Below are positions 24,683 through 32,928 of a DNA stretch of 64,000 nt, in pieces. Below the pieces are notes generated by a model, which saw nothing but the letters and a program-made list of their open reading frames with translations, did not search any database and had not been told where the DNA came from. The first letter of the stretch is position 1. The number at the start of each line of letters is the position of its first letter. A program made the translations under genes and the position numbers. Source of the stretch: ZC4RG20 sp964553875 (GTDB taxonomy: Bacteria; Pseudomonadota; Gammaproteobacteria; Steroidobacterales; Rariloculaceae); assembly GCA_964553875.1 (NCBI GenBank), contig CAZKNH010000002.1, forward strand, positions 1-64,000, given 5' to 3'.

Positions 24683-27306
24683 GCCGGCTCTCCGTCGCGA
24701 AGCAGCGTCGCGTCGAGCGGCTCGAACTCGTCGGCATCCTTGCCGGCGGCCCGCTCCGCCCACGGATCGATCTGCGCATGGCGCTGCGATTCGAGGAAGC
24801 GCGCGTAGAGCGCACGGCGTCCTGCGTCGTCGTCGACGATCCGCTGCTTCACGTACGTGAGCCCGACGCGCTCGATCCACGGCGCCGTCCGCTCGAGGTA
24901 GCGCGCCTCCTCGCGATAGAGCTGCAGGAACGCGCCGCAGTATTCGAGCACCTCGTCGGCGGTCGGCACCTTGCACAGGAAGTCCGTCGCGCGCACCTTC
25001 ATGCCGCCGTTGCCGCCGACATGGATCTCGTAGCCCGACTCGACGCAGACGACGCCGAAATCCTTGATCGTCGCCTCGGCGCAGTTTCGCGGGCATCCGG
25101 ATACCGCGAGCTTCACCTTGTGCGGGTGCCACGAGCCCCACGCCATGCGCTCGAGCCTGATCCCGAGACCCGTCGAATCCTGCGTGCCGAACCGGCACCA
25201 CTCCTTGCCGACGCACGTCTTCACGGTGCGGAGCGCCTTGCCGTACGCGTGGCCCGAGACGAAGCCTGCCGCGGCAAGATCGCGCCAGATTCTCGGCAGA
25301 TCCTCCTTCTTCACGCCGAGGAGGTCGATCCGCTGCCCGCCCGTGATCTTCACGGTCGGCACGCGATACTTCTCGGCGACGTCGGCAATCGCCCGCAGCT
25401 CCTTGGGCGTCGTGACGCCGCCCCAGATCCTCGGCACGACGGAATACGTGCCGTCGCGCTGGATGTTGCCGTGCGCCCGCTCGTTGATGAAGCGCGACTG
25501 CTTGTCGTCGCGGTACTCGCCCGGCCAGGCGCAGAGCAGATAGAAGTTGAGCGCGGGCCGGCACTTGTGGCAGCCGTCCTCGGTCTTCCACTCGAGGAAG
25601 CGCATCACGTCCGGGATCGACTTCAGCGCATACTCGCGGATCGCCTTCCTCACCTCGTCGTGCGTGTGCACGGTGCACGGGCACATCGGCTTCACGGACG
25701 GAGACTCCGAGTAGTCGCCGCCGAGCGTGTTCGCGAGGAGTTGCTCGACGAGGCCCGTGCACGAACCGCAGGAGGAGGAGGCCTTCGTATGCGCGCGGAC
25801 CTCGTCGAGCGTGAACAGCTTCTTCTCGGTGATCGCGGCGACGATTCGGCCCTTCGTGATGCCGTTGCAGCCGCAAATCTCGGCGTGATCGGGCAGTGCC
25901 GTCACCGCGTCGGCCCCGGCCGTGCCCGAGTCGCCGATGTGCGCGGGGCCGAACAAGAGCTGATCGCGGATGTCCGCGATGTTCGTGCCGTCGCGCATCA
26001 GCTGGAAGTACCACGGGCCGTCGATCGTATCGCCGCAGAGCACGGCGCCGCGGATCCGGTCGTCGCGGACGACGAGCTTCTTGTAGACGCCGCGGCCCGC
26101 ATCGTGGAACGTCAGCGCGTCGCTCCCCTCGTCGCCGATGAAGTCGCCGGCCGAGAAGACGTCGATGCCCGTGACCTTGAGCTTCGTCGACACCGACGAG
26201 CCCGTGTAGCGCGCGATGCCGAGCTCCGCGAGGTGATTCGCGACGACCTTCGCCTGCTCGAAGAGCGGCGCGACGAGCCCGTATGTCACGCCGCGGTGCT
26301 GCACGCATTCGCCGAGCGCGTAGATCGCGGGATCGTACGTCTGCATCGTGTCGTCGACGAGCACGCCGCGGTCGCACGCGAGACCGGAGCGGATCGCGAG
26401 CTCGATGTTCGGCCTGATACCGATCGCGAAGACGACGAGATCCGCCGGGATCTCGTCGCCGTCGTCGAAACGGACCGCGCGCACGGAAACGGTGTCAGAC
26501 ACCTTTTTCGACCCCACGTCGCGGGATGGCAGGTGGCCGTCGTCGAAAAAGGTGTCTGACACCATTTTCGTTCCCGACCCGCCGACGATCTCAACCGTCC
26601 GCGCCGGCATCTTGAACGCGATGCCGCGTGCCTCGAGCGAGCGCTTCAAGAGCGCCCCGGCCGGCGCGTCGAGCTGACGCTCCATCAGCGTCGGGCCGAG
26701 ATGCACGACCGTGACCTCCATGCCGCGCTTCTTCAAGCCGTGCGCGGCCTCGAGCCCGAGCAGTCCGCCGCCAATCACGACCGCGCGTCGGCCGCGGCGC
26801 GCCGCCTCGACCATGTATTCGACGTCGCGGATCGTTCGATAGGTGACGACACCGGGGAGATCCGCGCCGGGGATCGGCGGCACGACCGGCTTCGAGCCGG
26901 TCGCGAGAATCAGCCTGTCGTACGGCGCGACGTCGCCGTCCGCCGTCACGACGCGCCGTCTCGCACGGTCGATCGCGGTCACCTCGACGCCCGCGCGCAG
27001 CGTGATCCCGCGCTCGGCGTACCACTCCGGGCGATGCAGCATGATCGCGTCGAGCGTCTTCTCGGCCGCGAGGAGCGGCGACAGCAGGATGCGGTTGTAG
27101 TTGCCGTAGGGCTCCGCGCCGAACACCGTGATCTCGTAGCGCTCGGCGTCGAGCGCGAGCAACTCTTCGATCGCGCGCATTCCGGCCATGCCGTTGCCGA
27201 CGAGCACGAGCCGGCGCTTCCGGCGGCCTCCGTTGCCGCGAAGGTGAATCGGCCCCGCCTTCACACCGATGCGCATCGCCGTGCCCGCCGCCGATCGCAC
27301 GTACAT
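24679..27306 (-). CDS. nirB: Nitrite reductase [NAD(P)H] large subunit with an in-frame repeat insertion
   Basis: An 875-residue sirohaem enzyme reducing nitrite to ammonium in the cytoplasm. Domains in order: FAD-binding (LVLVGNGMAGM near residue 30), NAD(P)-binding (VIGGGLLGLEAAHGLKKRG), a BFD-like [2Fe-2S] region (CGCNGITKG, then SSSCGSC), and the ferredoxin-like and sirohaem/[4Fe-4S] domains (CVGKEWCRFG, SGCPRNC). It is a little longer than typical because about 29 residues (roughly 246-274) are encoded by a palindromic repeat inside the NAD(P)-binding half; the frame stays open. The start at 27306 has AAAGGAGG upstream. An alternative ATG at 27351 overlaps the stop of the ATPase gene. 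Confidence 0.93.
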   Translation of the reverse strand: MYVRSAAGTAMRIGVKAGPIHLRGNGGRRKRRLVLVGNGMAGMRAIEELLALDAERYEITVFGAEPYGNYNRILLSPLLAAEKTLDAIMLHRPEWYAERGITLRAGVEVTAIDRARRRVVTADGDVAPYDRLILATGSKPVVPPIPGADLPGVVTYRTIRDVEYMVEAARRGRRAVVIGGGLLGLEAAHGLKKRGMEVTVVHLGPTLMERQLDAPAGALLKRSLEARGIAFKMPARTVEIVGGSGTKMVSDTFFDDGHLPSRDVGSKKVSDTVSVRAVRFDDGDEIPADLVVFAIGIRPNIELAIRSGLACDRGVLVDDTMQTYDPAIYALGECVQHRGVTYGLVAPLFEQAKVVANHLAELGIARYTGSSVSTKLKVTGIDVFSAGDFIGDEGSDALTFHDAGRGVYKKLVVRDDRIRGAVLCGDTIDGPWYFQLMRDGTNIADIRDQLLFGPAHIGDSGTAGADAVTALPDHAEICGCNGITKGRIVAAITEKKLFTLDEVRAHTKASSSCGSCTGLVEQLLANTLGGDYSESPSVKPMCPCTVHTHDEVRKAIREYALKSIPDVMRFLEWKTEDGCHKCRPALNFYLLCAWPGEYRDDKQSRFINERAHGNIQRDGTYSVVPRIWGGVTTPKELRAIADVAEKYRVPTVKITGGQRIDLLGVKKEDLPRIWRDLAAAGFVSGHAYGKALRTVKTCVGKEWCRFGTQDSTGLGIRLERMAWGSWHPHKVKLAVSGCPRNCAEATIKDFGVVCVESGYEIHVGGNGGMKVRATDFLCKVPTADEVLEYCGAFLQLYREEARYLERTAPWIERVGLTYVKQRIVDDDAGRRALYARFLESQRHAQIDPWAERAAGKDADEFEPLDATLLRDGEPA
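26484..26570. repeat. GGTGTCAGACACC palindrome inside nirB
   Basis: Perfect 22-base inverted arms (26491-26512 and 26542-26563) beginning GGTGTCAGACACCTTTTTCG and separated by 29 bases. After one mismatch, complementarity continues for six more pairs outward (one of them G-T), giving a unit of about 87 bases, a multiple of three. It lies wholly inside the nirB reading frame without a stop and encodes the two VSDT tetrapeptides seen in the protein. It is related to the palindromes at 17253, 34136 and 52658. Confidence 0.92.
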
Positions 27307-27347
27307 CCCGTTCCCTCCTTTCAACGCTTCCGACTCCCTGCCGCCTG

Positions 27348-29069
27348 TCATGCCGCCTCCGCCTCGTCGGCTCCGCGCTCGCGTTCGCAGCCTGCGAGGA
27401 AATCGAGCAGCTCGCGCCGATACCGGTAATAGCTCGGGTGCTCGAGCAGCGATTTGCGCGTGCGAGGACGCGGCAGATCGACCTCGAGCACCTTGCCGAC
27501 CTTCGCGTTCGGGCCGTTCGTCATCATCACGACGCGATCGGCGAGCAGGATCGCCTCGTCGACGTCGTGCGTGACGCAGATCGCGGTGACCCGCGTGCGC
27601 GCCCACACGTCCATCAGGACCTGCTGCAGCTCCCAGCGCGTCAGCGAATCGAGCATGCCGAACGGCTCATCGAGCAGGAGCAGCTTCGGGCTCAGCGCGA
27701 ACGCGCGCGCGATGCCGACGCGCTGACGCATGCCGGCGGAGAGCTCGCAGGCGGGCTTGTCCGCGTGCTCCGCGAGGCCGACGCGTGCGAGGTAGTAGCG
27801 CACGATCTCGTCGCGCTCGTGGCGCGAGGCATGGCGATAAACACGGTCGACGCCGAGCGCGACGTTCTCCGCGGCCGTGAGCCACGGAAACAGACTCGGC
27901 GTCTGGAACACGACCGCGCGATCGGGTCCCGCCGTCGTGACCTCGCGGCCGTCGACGACGATGCCGCCGGAGCTGACATCGGAAAGACCGGCCGCCATCG
28001 ACAGCACGGTCGACTTGCCGCAGCCCGAGTGACCGATCAGCGAAACGAATTCGCCCTTCTGCATCCTCAGGTCGAAGCCGTCGACGACGGTCAGCGGGCC
28101 CTCGCGCGTCGGGTAGATCTTGCGCACGTCGAAGAACTCGACGTAGTGGTTCATCGGCCGTGTCTTCGCCGCACGCAGGTACGCCCGCGGCGGATCGCGC
28201 GGCACGATCGGCGTCACGTCCGGCAGCCGGTCGGTGCCGCCCGCGGACGCCGAGCGCGCGGCCCGTGCGCTGCCGGCCTCGAGCAGGCAGCGCGTGATCG
28301 CACGCTTCAGGCGCCTGCACTCGGGATCGTCGTCGAGCGCGGCCCGGTCGCGCGGACGCGGCAACGCGACGTCGAACGGCTCGCCGAGCGTCGCGCGCGG
28401 CCCGGGTGTGAGCGGCACGATGCGGTCCGCGAGCAGGATCGCCTCGTCGACATCGTTCGTGACGAGCACGATCGTGTTGCTCTCGCGAGCCGCGAGCGCG
28501 GCGATCTCGTCCTGGAGCTTCGCTCGGGTCAGCGCATCGAGCGCGGACAGCGGCTCGTCGAGGAGCAGCATCTTCGGCGCCTGCGCGAGCGCCCGCGCCA
28601 CCGCGACGCGCTGCCGCATGCCGCCCGAAAGCTGCGCAGGCCGCAGGTCCCGCGCGTGCGCGAGGCCGACCTTCTCGACGTATTCCGCGACGCGCGCGCG
28701 GCGCTCCGAGCGCGGCCGGTCGCCGAACACGGCGTCGACCGCGAGCGCGACGTTGTCCTCGACCGTGAGCCACGGCATCAGGGCGTAGCTCTGAAACACG
28801 ACGCCGCGCTCGGGACCCGGCCCGGTGACGGGTTCGCCTTCGAACAGGATCCGCCCCGTGCTCGGCTGCTCGAGCCCGGCCATCAGCGACACGAGCGTCG
28901 TCTTACCCGAGCCCGAGAAGCCGACGATCGCGACGAGCTCGCCGCGCGCGATCTCGAGGTTCACGTCGGCGAGCACGTGGGCCGCGTCCCTGCCCGCACC
29001 GAACGATTTCGCGACGCCCTCGAGCTTCATCAGCGGCTCGGCCGCCGCACGCTCCGCGACGCGGCTCAT
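27348..29069 (-). CDS. nrtCD: Nitrate ABC transporter, fused double ATP-binding subunit
   Basis: One 573-residue frame containing two complete ABC ATPase domains. The first has Walker A GFSGSGKTT near residue 50, signature LSGGMRQR near 148 and Walker B MLLLDEP. The second has GHSGCGKST near 348, signature LSAGMRQR and LLLLDEPFGMLDS. A linker of about 60 residues joins them, and the internal ATG at 28154 (aa 306) could in principle start a separate second protein. Cyanobacterial NrtC and NrtD are separate. The solute-binding-like C-terminal domain of NrtC is absent here. Start and stop overlap nrtB and the upstream nirB start option. It powers nitrate import with NrtA and NrtB. Confidence 0.88.
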   Translation of the reverse strand: MSRVAERAAAEPLMKLEGVAKSFGAGRDAAHVLADVNLEIARGELVAIVGFSGSGKTTLVSLMAGLEQPSTGRILFEGEPVTGPGPERGVVFQSYALMPWLTVEDNVALAVDAVFGDRPRSERRARVAEYVEKVGLAHARDLRPAQLSGGMRQRVAVARALAQAPKMLLLDEPLSALDALTRAKLQDEIAALAARESNTIVLVTNDVDEAILLADRIVPLTPGPRATLGEPFDVALPRPRDRAALDDDPECRRLKRAITRCLLEAGSARAARSASAGGTDRLPDVTPIVPRDPPRAYLRAAKTRPMNHYVEFFDVRKIYPTREGPLTVVDGFDLRMQKGEFVSLIGHSGCGKSTVLSMAAGLSDVSSGGIVVDGREVTTAGPDRAVVFQTPSLFPWLTAAENVALGVDRVYRHASRHERDEIVRYYLARVGLAEHADKPACELSAGMRQRVGIARAFALSPKLLLLDEPFGMLDSLTRWELQQVLMDVWARTRVTAICVTHDVDEAILLADRVVMMTNGPNAKVGKVLEVDLPRPRTRKSLLEHPSYYRYRRELLDFLAGCERERGADEAEAA

Positions 29070-30136
29070 CGGCTCGCTCCACGAGACACGGCCGCCTGCA
29101 GCGCGAGCATCACGCGGTCGAGCAGGAAGCCGATCAAGCCGATCGTGAGCACGGCGACGACGATTCGCGCGAGCGACGACGACGAGCCGTTCTGGAACTC
29201 GTCCCAGACGAACTTCCCGAGGCCCGGATTCTGCGCGAGCATCTCGGCGGCGATCAGCACCATCCAGCCGACGCCGAGCGACAGGCGAAGCCCCGTGAAG
29301 ATCAACGGCAGCGCCGCCGGCAGCACGATCTTCGTGAGCGTGGCGGGGAAACCGAGCCGAAGCACGCGGGCGACATTGGTCAGATCCTTGTCGATGCTCG
29401 CGACGCCGAGCGCGGTATTGATCAGCGCCGGCCACAGCGAGCACAGCATGACCGTGATCGCCGAGTTGACGAACGACTTCTCGAAGAGCGGCGCATCGCT
29501 CACGTAGACGGCCGAGACGACCATCGTCACGAGCGGCAGCCATGCGAGCGGCGACACCGGCTTGAAGATCTGCACGAACGGATTGATGGCCGCGTGCACC
29601 GTCCTCGAGAGCCCCGCCATGACGCCGAGCGGCACCGCAACCACGGCTGCGAGCACGAAGCCGGCGAACACGGTCTTGAGGCTCGTCACGATCTGGTCGA
29701 TATACGTCGGCCGCCCCGTGTACTCGCGAATTCGCACCTCCGCGTTCGGGTTCTCCGCGAGGAGCGCCGCGTTCCGCTCGCGCTGCCGCTCGTAGAACGC
29801 GGCCCGCCGCTCGCGCTCCGCGCGATGATCCGCGATGAGGTTCTTCGCCTCCTGCCAGACGGCGGCAGGGCCCGGCACGGCGCCGAGGCTCGTGTCTATG
29901 CGCGGCGCGACCTGCGCCCAGACGACGGCGAAACCGACGAGCGCGAGCGCGGGGATGCCGAGCGAGGGCCAGAGCGCCCTGAGCTGCTCGACGGGCCGAT
30001 CGCCGATTGCAAGACGCAGCATCGACGCGAGCCATCCGAGGCCGAGCGCTGCAAGCGTGCCGTCGGCCTTGTCGATCAGCGATGCGACTCGATGGCGTAA
30101 CGTCGACGTCGACAGTGCTGCGGCTTCAACGGCCAT
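29066..30136 (-). CDS. nrtB: Nitrate ABC transporter permease
   Basis: A 356-residue inner-membrane permease. An N-terminal helix (IPALALVGFAVVWAQVAP) is followed by a charged cytoplasmic or periplasmic region rich in R and E (about residues 95-140). The ABC permease domain follows, with five to six helices and the EAA-type loop near RVLRLGFPATLTKIVLPAALPLIFTG. The N-terminal charged insertion is longer than in cyanobacterial NrtB. It overlaps nrtA by 11 bases and the ATPase gene by four, so the transporter genes are tightly coupled. Confidence 0.9.
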   Translation of the reverse strand: MAVEAAALSTSTLRHRVASLIDKADGTLAALGLGWLASMLRLAIGDRPVEQLRALWPSLGIPALALVGFAVVWAQVAPRIDTSLGAVPGPAAVWQEAKNLIADHRAERERRAAFYERQRERNAALLAENPNAEVRIREYTGRPTYIDQIVTSLKTVFAGFVLAAVVAVPLGVMAGLSRTVHAAINPFVQIFKPVSPLAWLPLVTMVVSAVYVSDAPLFEKSFVNSAITVMLCSLWPALINTALGVASIDKDLTNVARVLRLGFPATLTKIVLPAALPLIFTGLRLSLGVGWMVLIAAEMLAQNPGLGKFVWDEFQNGSSSSLARIVVAVLTIGLIGFLLDRVMLALQAAVSRGASR

Positions 30137-31619
30137 CGCCGTCTCCCGACACTACGCGCGTGCCGACGACGCGCTCGTCGCCCTTCAACCCGATCGCGAG
30201 CTGCTCGAGATAGGCATTCGGTTTGCGCGCGTCGAAGACGATGCCGTCGATGAAGCCGTCCTGCGGGGGGCGATAGCCGTCCGAGCCCCACGGGAAGTCG
30301 TCGCGATCGGCGAGGCCTTCTTCGACGAGCTGCTTCGCCGCCTCGAGGTAGATGTCCGGCCGATAAACGGACCTCGCGACGTCGTGATACCACTCGTCGG
30401 GTTTACCCTCCTCGATCTGGCCCCAGCGGCGCATCTGCGTCAGATACCAGATCGCGTCGGAGTAGTACGGGTACGTTGCGAACTCGCGGAAGAAGACGTT
30501 GAAGTCCGGCACGGGGCGCTTGTCGCCGCGCTCGTACTCGAACGTGCCGGTCATCGATGCCGCGATCACGTCGAAGTCGGCGCCGACGTATTCGGGGCGC
30601 GCGAGAATCCTCGCCGCCTCCGCACGATTCGCGTTGTCGTTCGCGTCGAGCCAGATTGCCGCGCGCAGCAGCGCCTTCACGAGCGCGACGTGCGTATTCG
30701 GATGCGCGTCCGCCCACGCCTTCGTGACGCCGAAGACCTTCTCCGGGTTGTTGCGCCAGATCTCGTAATCCGTGATGACCGGCACGCCGATCCCCTTCTG
30801 CACGGCCTGCTGATTCCACGGCTCGCCGACCGAGTAGCCGCGGATCGTGCCCGCCTCGAGCGTCGCCGGCATTTGCGGCGGCGGCGTCACCGAGAGGAGC
30901 ACGTCCGCGAGGACCTGTCCGGTCACGTCCGCGGGCGAGTAGAAGCCGGGATGGATACCGCCGGCCGCGAGCCAGTAGCGAAGCTCGTAGTTGTGCGTCG
31001 AGACCGGGAACACCATGCCCATCCGAAACGGCTCGCCGCGCGCGTTGTACTCGTCGACGATCGGCTTCAGCGCATCGGCCTTGATCGGGTGGAGCAGCCT
31101 GCCGTCCTCGTCGCTCGGAAGCTCGGGTTTCATCGCGGCCCAGACGTCGTTCGAGACGGTGATCGCGTTCCCGTTCAGATCCATCGAGAACGCCGTGATC
31201 ACGTGTGCGCGGGTGCCGATGCCGATCGTCGCGCCGAGCGGCTGACCCGCGAGCATGTGGGCGCCGTCGAGCTCGCCGGTGATGACGCGATCGAGCAGCA
31301 CCTTCCAGTTCGCCTGCGGCTCGAGCGTCACGTAGAGCCCTTCGTCCTCGAAGTAGCCCTTCTCGTAAGCGATCGCGAGCGGCGCCATGTCCGTCAGCTT
31401 GATGAAGCCGAGCTTGAGCTCGTCTTTCTCGAGCTCCGTCGCGAATGCGGCCGCGCAGAGCACGAGCGCGGCCGCGCCGCAGCCAACGCGCGGGATGCGC
31501 GAGGCGGCGCGTGCGGTCTCGCCGTGCCGTCGTGCGTGCGGAACGGCAGTCGACTTCCTGGCCGGTACCCGATCCGCGTTCTCCAAGGTTCGTCCTGCAC
31601 CTGCTCCGCGCAATCGCAT
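30126..31619 (-). CDS. nrtA: Nitrate ABC transporter substrate-binding protein
   Basis: A 497-residue periplasmic binding protein of the NrtA/CmpA type: LKLGFIKLTDMAPLAIAYEKG near residue 67, LAGQPLGATIGIG, and VGEPWNQQAVQKGIG. A basic N-terminal stretch precedes a hydrophobic segment (CGAAALVLCAAAFA), consistent with a signal peptide. The ATG at 31619 has a GGAGG five bases upstream. It is the first structural gene of the nitrate operon and sits 36 bases behind an intrinsic terminator, so its transcription should depend on read-through. A separate NasS sensor was not found, so this protein is the only nitrate-binding candidate in the window. Confidence 0.92.
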   Translation of the reverse strand: MRLRGAGAGRTLENADRVPARKSTAVPHARRHGETARAASRIPRVGCGAAALVLCAAAFATELEKDELKLGFIKLTDMAPLAIAYEKGYFEDEGLYVTLEPQANWKVLLDRVITGELDGAHMLAGQPLGATIGIGTRAHVITAFSMDLNGNAITVSNDVWAAMKPELPSDEDGRLLHPIKADALKPIVDEYNARGEPFRMGMVFPVSTHNYELRYWLAAGGIHPGFYSPADVTGQVLADVLLSVTPPPQMPATLEAGTIRGYSVGEPWNQQAVQKGIGVPVITDYEIWRNNPEKVFGVTKAWADAHPNTHVALVKALLRAAIWLDANDNANRAEAARILARPEYVGADFDVIAASMTGTFEYERGDKRPVPDFNVFFREFATYPYYSDAIWYLTQMRRWGQIEEGKPDEWYHDVARSVYRPDIYLEAAKQLVEEGLADRDDFPWGSDGYRPPQDGFIDGIVFDARKPNAYLEQLAIGLKGDERVVGTRVVSGDGDGR

Positions 31620-31654
31620 GCTTTCCTCCGTGTTGGCCTGCCGCCCCGAGCACC

Positions 31655-31702
31655 AAAAAAAGAACCGCTGAACGCGTCCGTGTCGTCGGCGCGTGTCAGC
31701 GG
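31655..31702 (-). terminator. Intrinsic terminator in the nrtA leader
   Basis: On the minus strand CCGCTGA (31702-31696) pairs with TCAGCGG (31671-31665). A one-base bulge is followed by ACGCG pairing with CGCGT, a 12-bp stem around a 13-base loop. The strand continues TTC and then seven consecutive T (31661-31655). It lies between the leader start and nrtA and should stop transcription unless antitermination occurs, exactly as expected for an ANTAR (NasT/NasR) controlled nitrate operon. Confidence 0.8.
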
Positions 31703-31713
31703 CGTTGCTGTAT

Positions 31714-31766
31714 CGCCCATCGTCGGGCGTCTCTCGGACCCGAGACGTTTCCCGAGACCGTCGGGA
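31714..31766 (-). promoter_or_regulatory. Candidate antitermination hairpins of the nrtA leader
   Basis: Upstream of the terminator the minus strand can form TCCCGA-CGGTC-TCGGGA (31766-31750), TCTCG-GGTC-CGAGA (31744-31731) and CGCCC-GACGAT-GGGCG (31729-31714, a six-base loop with G at position 4). ANTAR proteins bind paired hairpins with six-base loops having A at 1 and G at 4. The third hairpin fits only partly and the first has a five-base loop, so the exact NasT target is uncertain. Confidence 0.45.
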
Positions 31767-31816
31767 GCCGGGTTTCGAAGCCGCCGGTGGCCCGGTGCCC
31801 GCTCCCGCCCCGCTAG

Positions 31817-31832
31817 TTCAAGTGCCGTGCCA
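31817..31832 (-). promoter_or_regulatory. Possible sigma-54 promoter for the nrt operon
   Basis: The minus strand reads TGGCACGGCACTTGAA at 31832-31817. The -24 element TGGCAC is perfect with correct spacing, but the -12 element reads TTGAA instead of TTGCA. A start about 12 bases further on would place all hairpins and the terminator in the leader. NtrC-type control would suit a nitrate operon; the imperfect -12 box keeps this tentative. Confidence 0.35.
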
Positions 31833-31976
31833 GCCGCCCGTCTCGGGCCCAACTGTTTGAAATGCTAAGGAGTTGAGGAGTGATCCCCGTTCGGGTCGAC
31901 GCATGCTGCGCCCCGCGAAGCACCGTGACGAGGCATTTCGCGCGGCCGCATGTTCCGCCGCGGTGCAGCAGGAACA

Positions 31977-32564
31977 TCAGCCGCCGAGCAGCTCAGCCGC
32001 GTCGACGATCACGCGGGCGAGATCCGCGATCCGCCGGTTCTGGTTCATCGCCGTGCGGCGCATCAGCGCGTATGCATCCTGCTCGGAGAGCCCTTCCCGC
32101 TGCATCAGAATCGCCTTCGCGCGCTCGATCAGCTTGCGCTCGCGCAGCGCAGTCTGCGTGCGCTCGAGCTCCGCCTCGAGGCGGCGCAGCGCGTGATGCC
32201 GTGCGACCGCGACGGTCAGGAGCGCCGGAATTCGCTCCTTGGCGAGGCCATCGACGACGTACGCGGCAACGCCCGCGTCGATCGCCTTGCGCGCGCTCGC
32301 CGCATCCGAATGATCCACGAACGCGACGATCGGCCGCTTGATCGCCGTGGCCGCGGCCGTGAGCAGCGAGATGCGCTCAGGGCTCGGCTCGCGCAGATCG
32401 ACGACGATCACGTCGGGGTTCGTCGCGGCGACGCTCGGGAGGAGCGACGCGATGCGCTCGATACGATGCACGACGGGGCGGATCTCCGTGTCCGCGCTTT
32501 CGGCCAGCGCCTCCTCGATCAGCGCCGCTCGCGCGGCATCCTCCGCGCAAACGAGTATCTGCAC
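31977..32564 (-). CDS. nasT: ANTAR-domain response regulator (NasT type)
   Basis: A protein of about 195 residues. It has a receiver-like N-terminal domain (VQILVCAED, then VIVVDLREPSPERI and PIVAFVDHSDAA), a linking helix (ALRRLEAELERTQTALRERK) and the C-terminal ANTAR RNA-binding domain (LIERAKAILMQREGLSEQDAYALMRRTAMNQNRRIADLARVI). Such proteins bind leader RNA and prevent termination ahead of nitrate assimilation genes. I chose the GTG at 32564, which directly precedes the first beta-strand; the frame has no ATG close by. It lies directly upstream of the nrt leader on the same strand. No NasS partner is adjacent, which is unusual. Confidence 0.88.
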   Translation of the reverse strand: MQILVCAEDAARAALIEEALAESADTEIRPVVHRIERIASLLPSVAATNPDVIVVDLREPSPERISLLTAAATAIKRPIVAFVDHSDAASARKAIDAGVAAYVVDGLAKERIPALLTVAVARHHALRRLEAELERTQTALRERKLIERAKAILMQREGLSEQDAYALMRRTAMNQNRRIADLARVIVDAAELLGG

Positions 32565-32928
32565 GCCGGGTTCCCACAATTGATAATTCCCACTTGCGTC
32601 AACGCTTCTGCAAGAAGTGTGCGCGGCGAGCGGGCCGATCGACATCGCAATGCGAATCTGCGAGTTACGCCGGATGCACGACTGTGCGCGACTCGAATCG
32701 GATGCGAGACTGCACTCGGTTGAGCCGCGCGCTCGCCGGCGCTGCGCCGCGAACGTGCATGCGTCGACCGGACGAGCGCGCACGCTCGAGTGCGACGCGT
32801 GTGCCGAGTGCTGTAGCCCGTGTGCCGAGTGCCGCAGGCGGTGTGCGAGTGTCGTAGCCGGTGTCGTGAGTGTCGTAGCCGGCGCAGGGAAGCAGATACC
32901 CGCTGCCTTCGAGCGGGCGCGGGCGCCG
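32565..32928. other. Gene-free region with short imperfect tandem repeats
   Basis: 364 bases upstream of nasT without a gene I can support. From about 32798 to 32885 a sequence like GTGTGCCGAGTGCCGTAGCC recurs four to five times in degenerate form with a period near 20 bases. It is rich in GTG and GTAG and unlike the flanking DNA. It could be a decayed array, a binding region or replication slippage. The nasT promoter should lie in the proximal part, but I see no clear consensus. Confidence 0.5.

Noticed and set aside
28154..28160. A separate nrtD gene starting at 28154
   Set aside because: The reading frame is continuous from the first ATPase domain with no stop, and the site lacks a good ribosome-binding sequence, so a fusion is the simpler reading.
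32798..32885. CRISPR array
   Set aside because: The units are degenerate, about 20 bases with no distinct spacers, and no cas gene is present.
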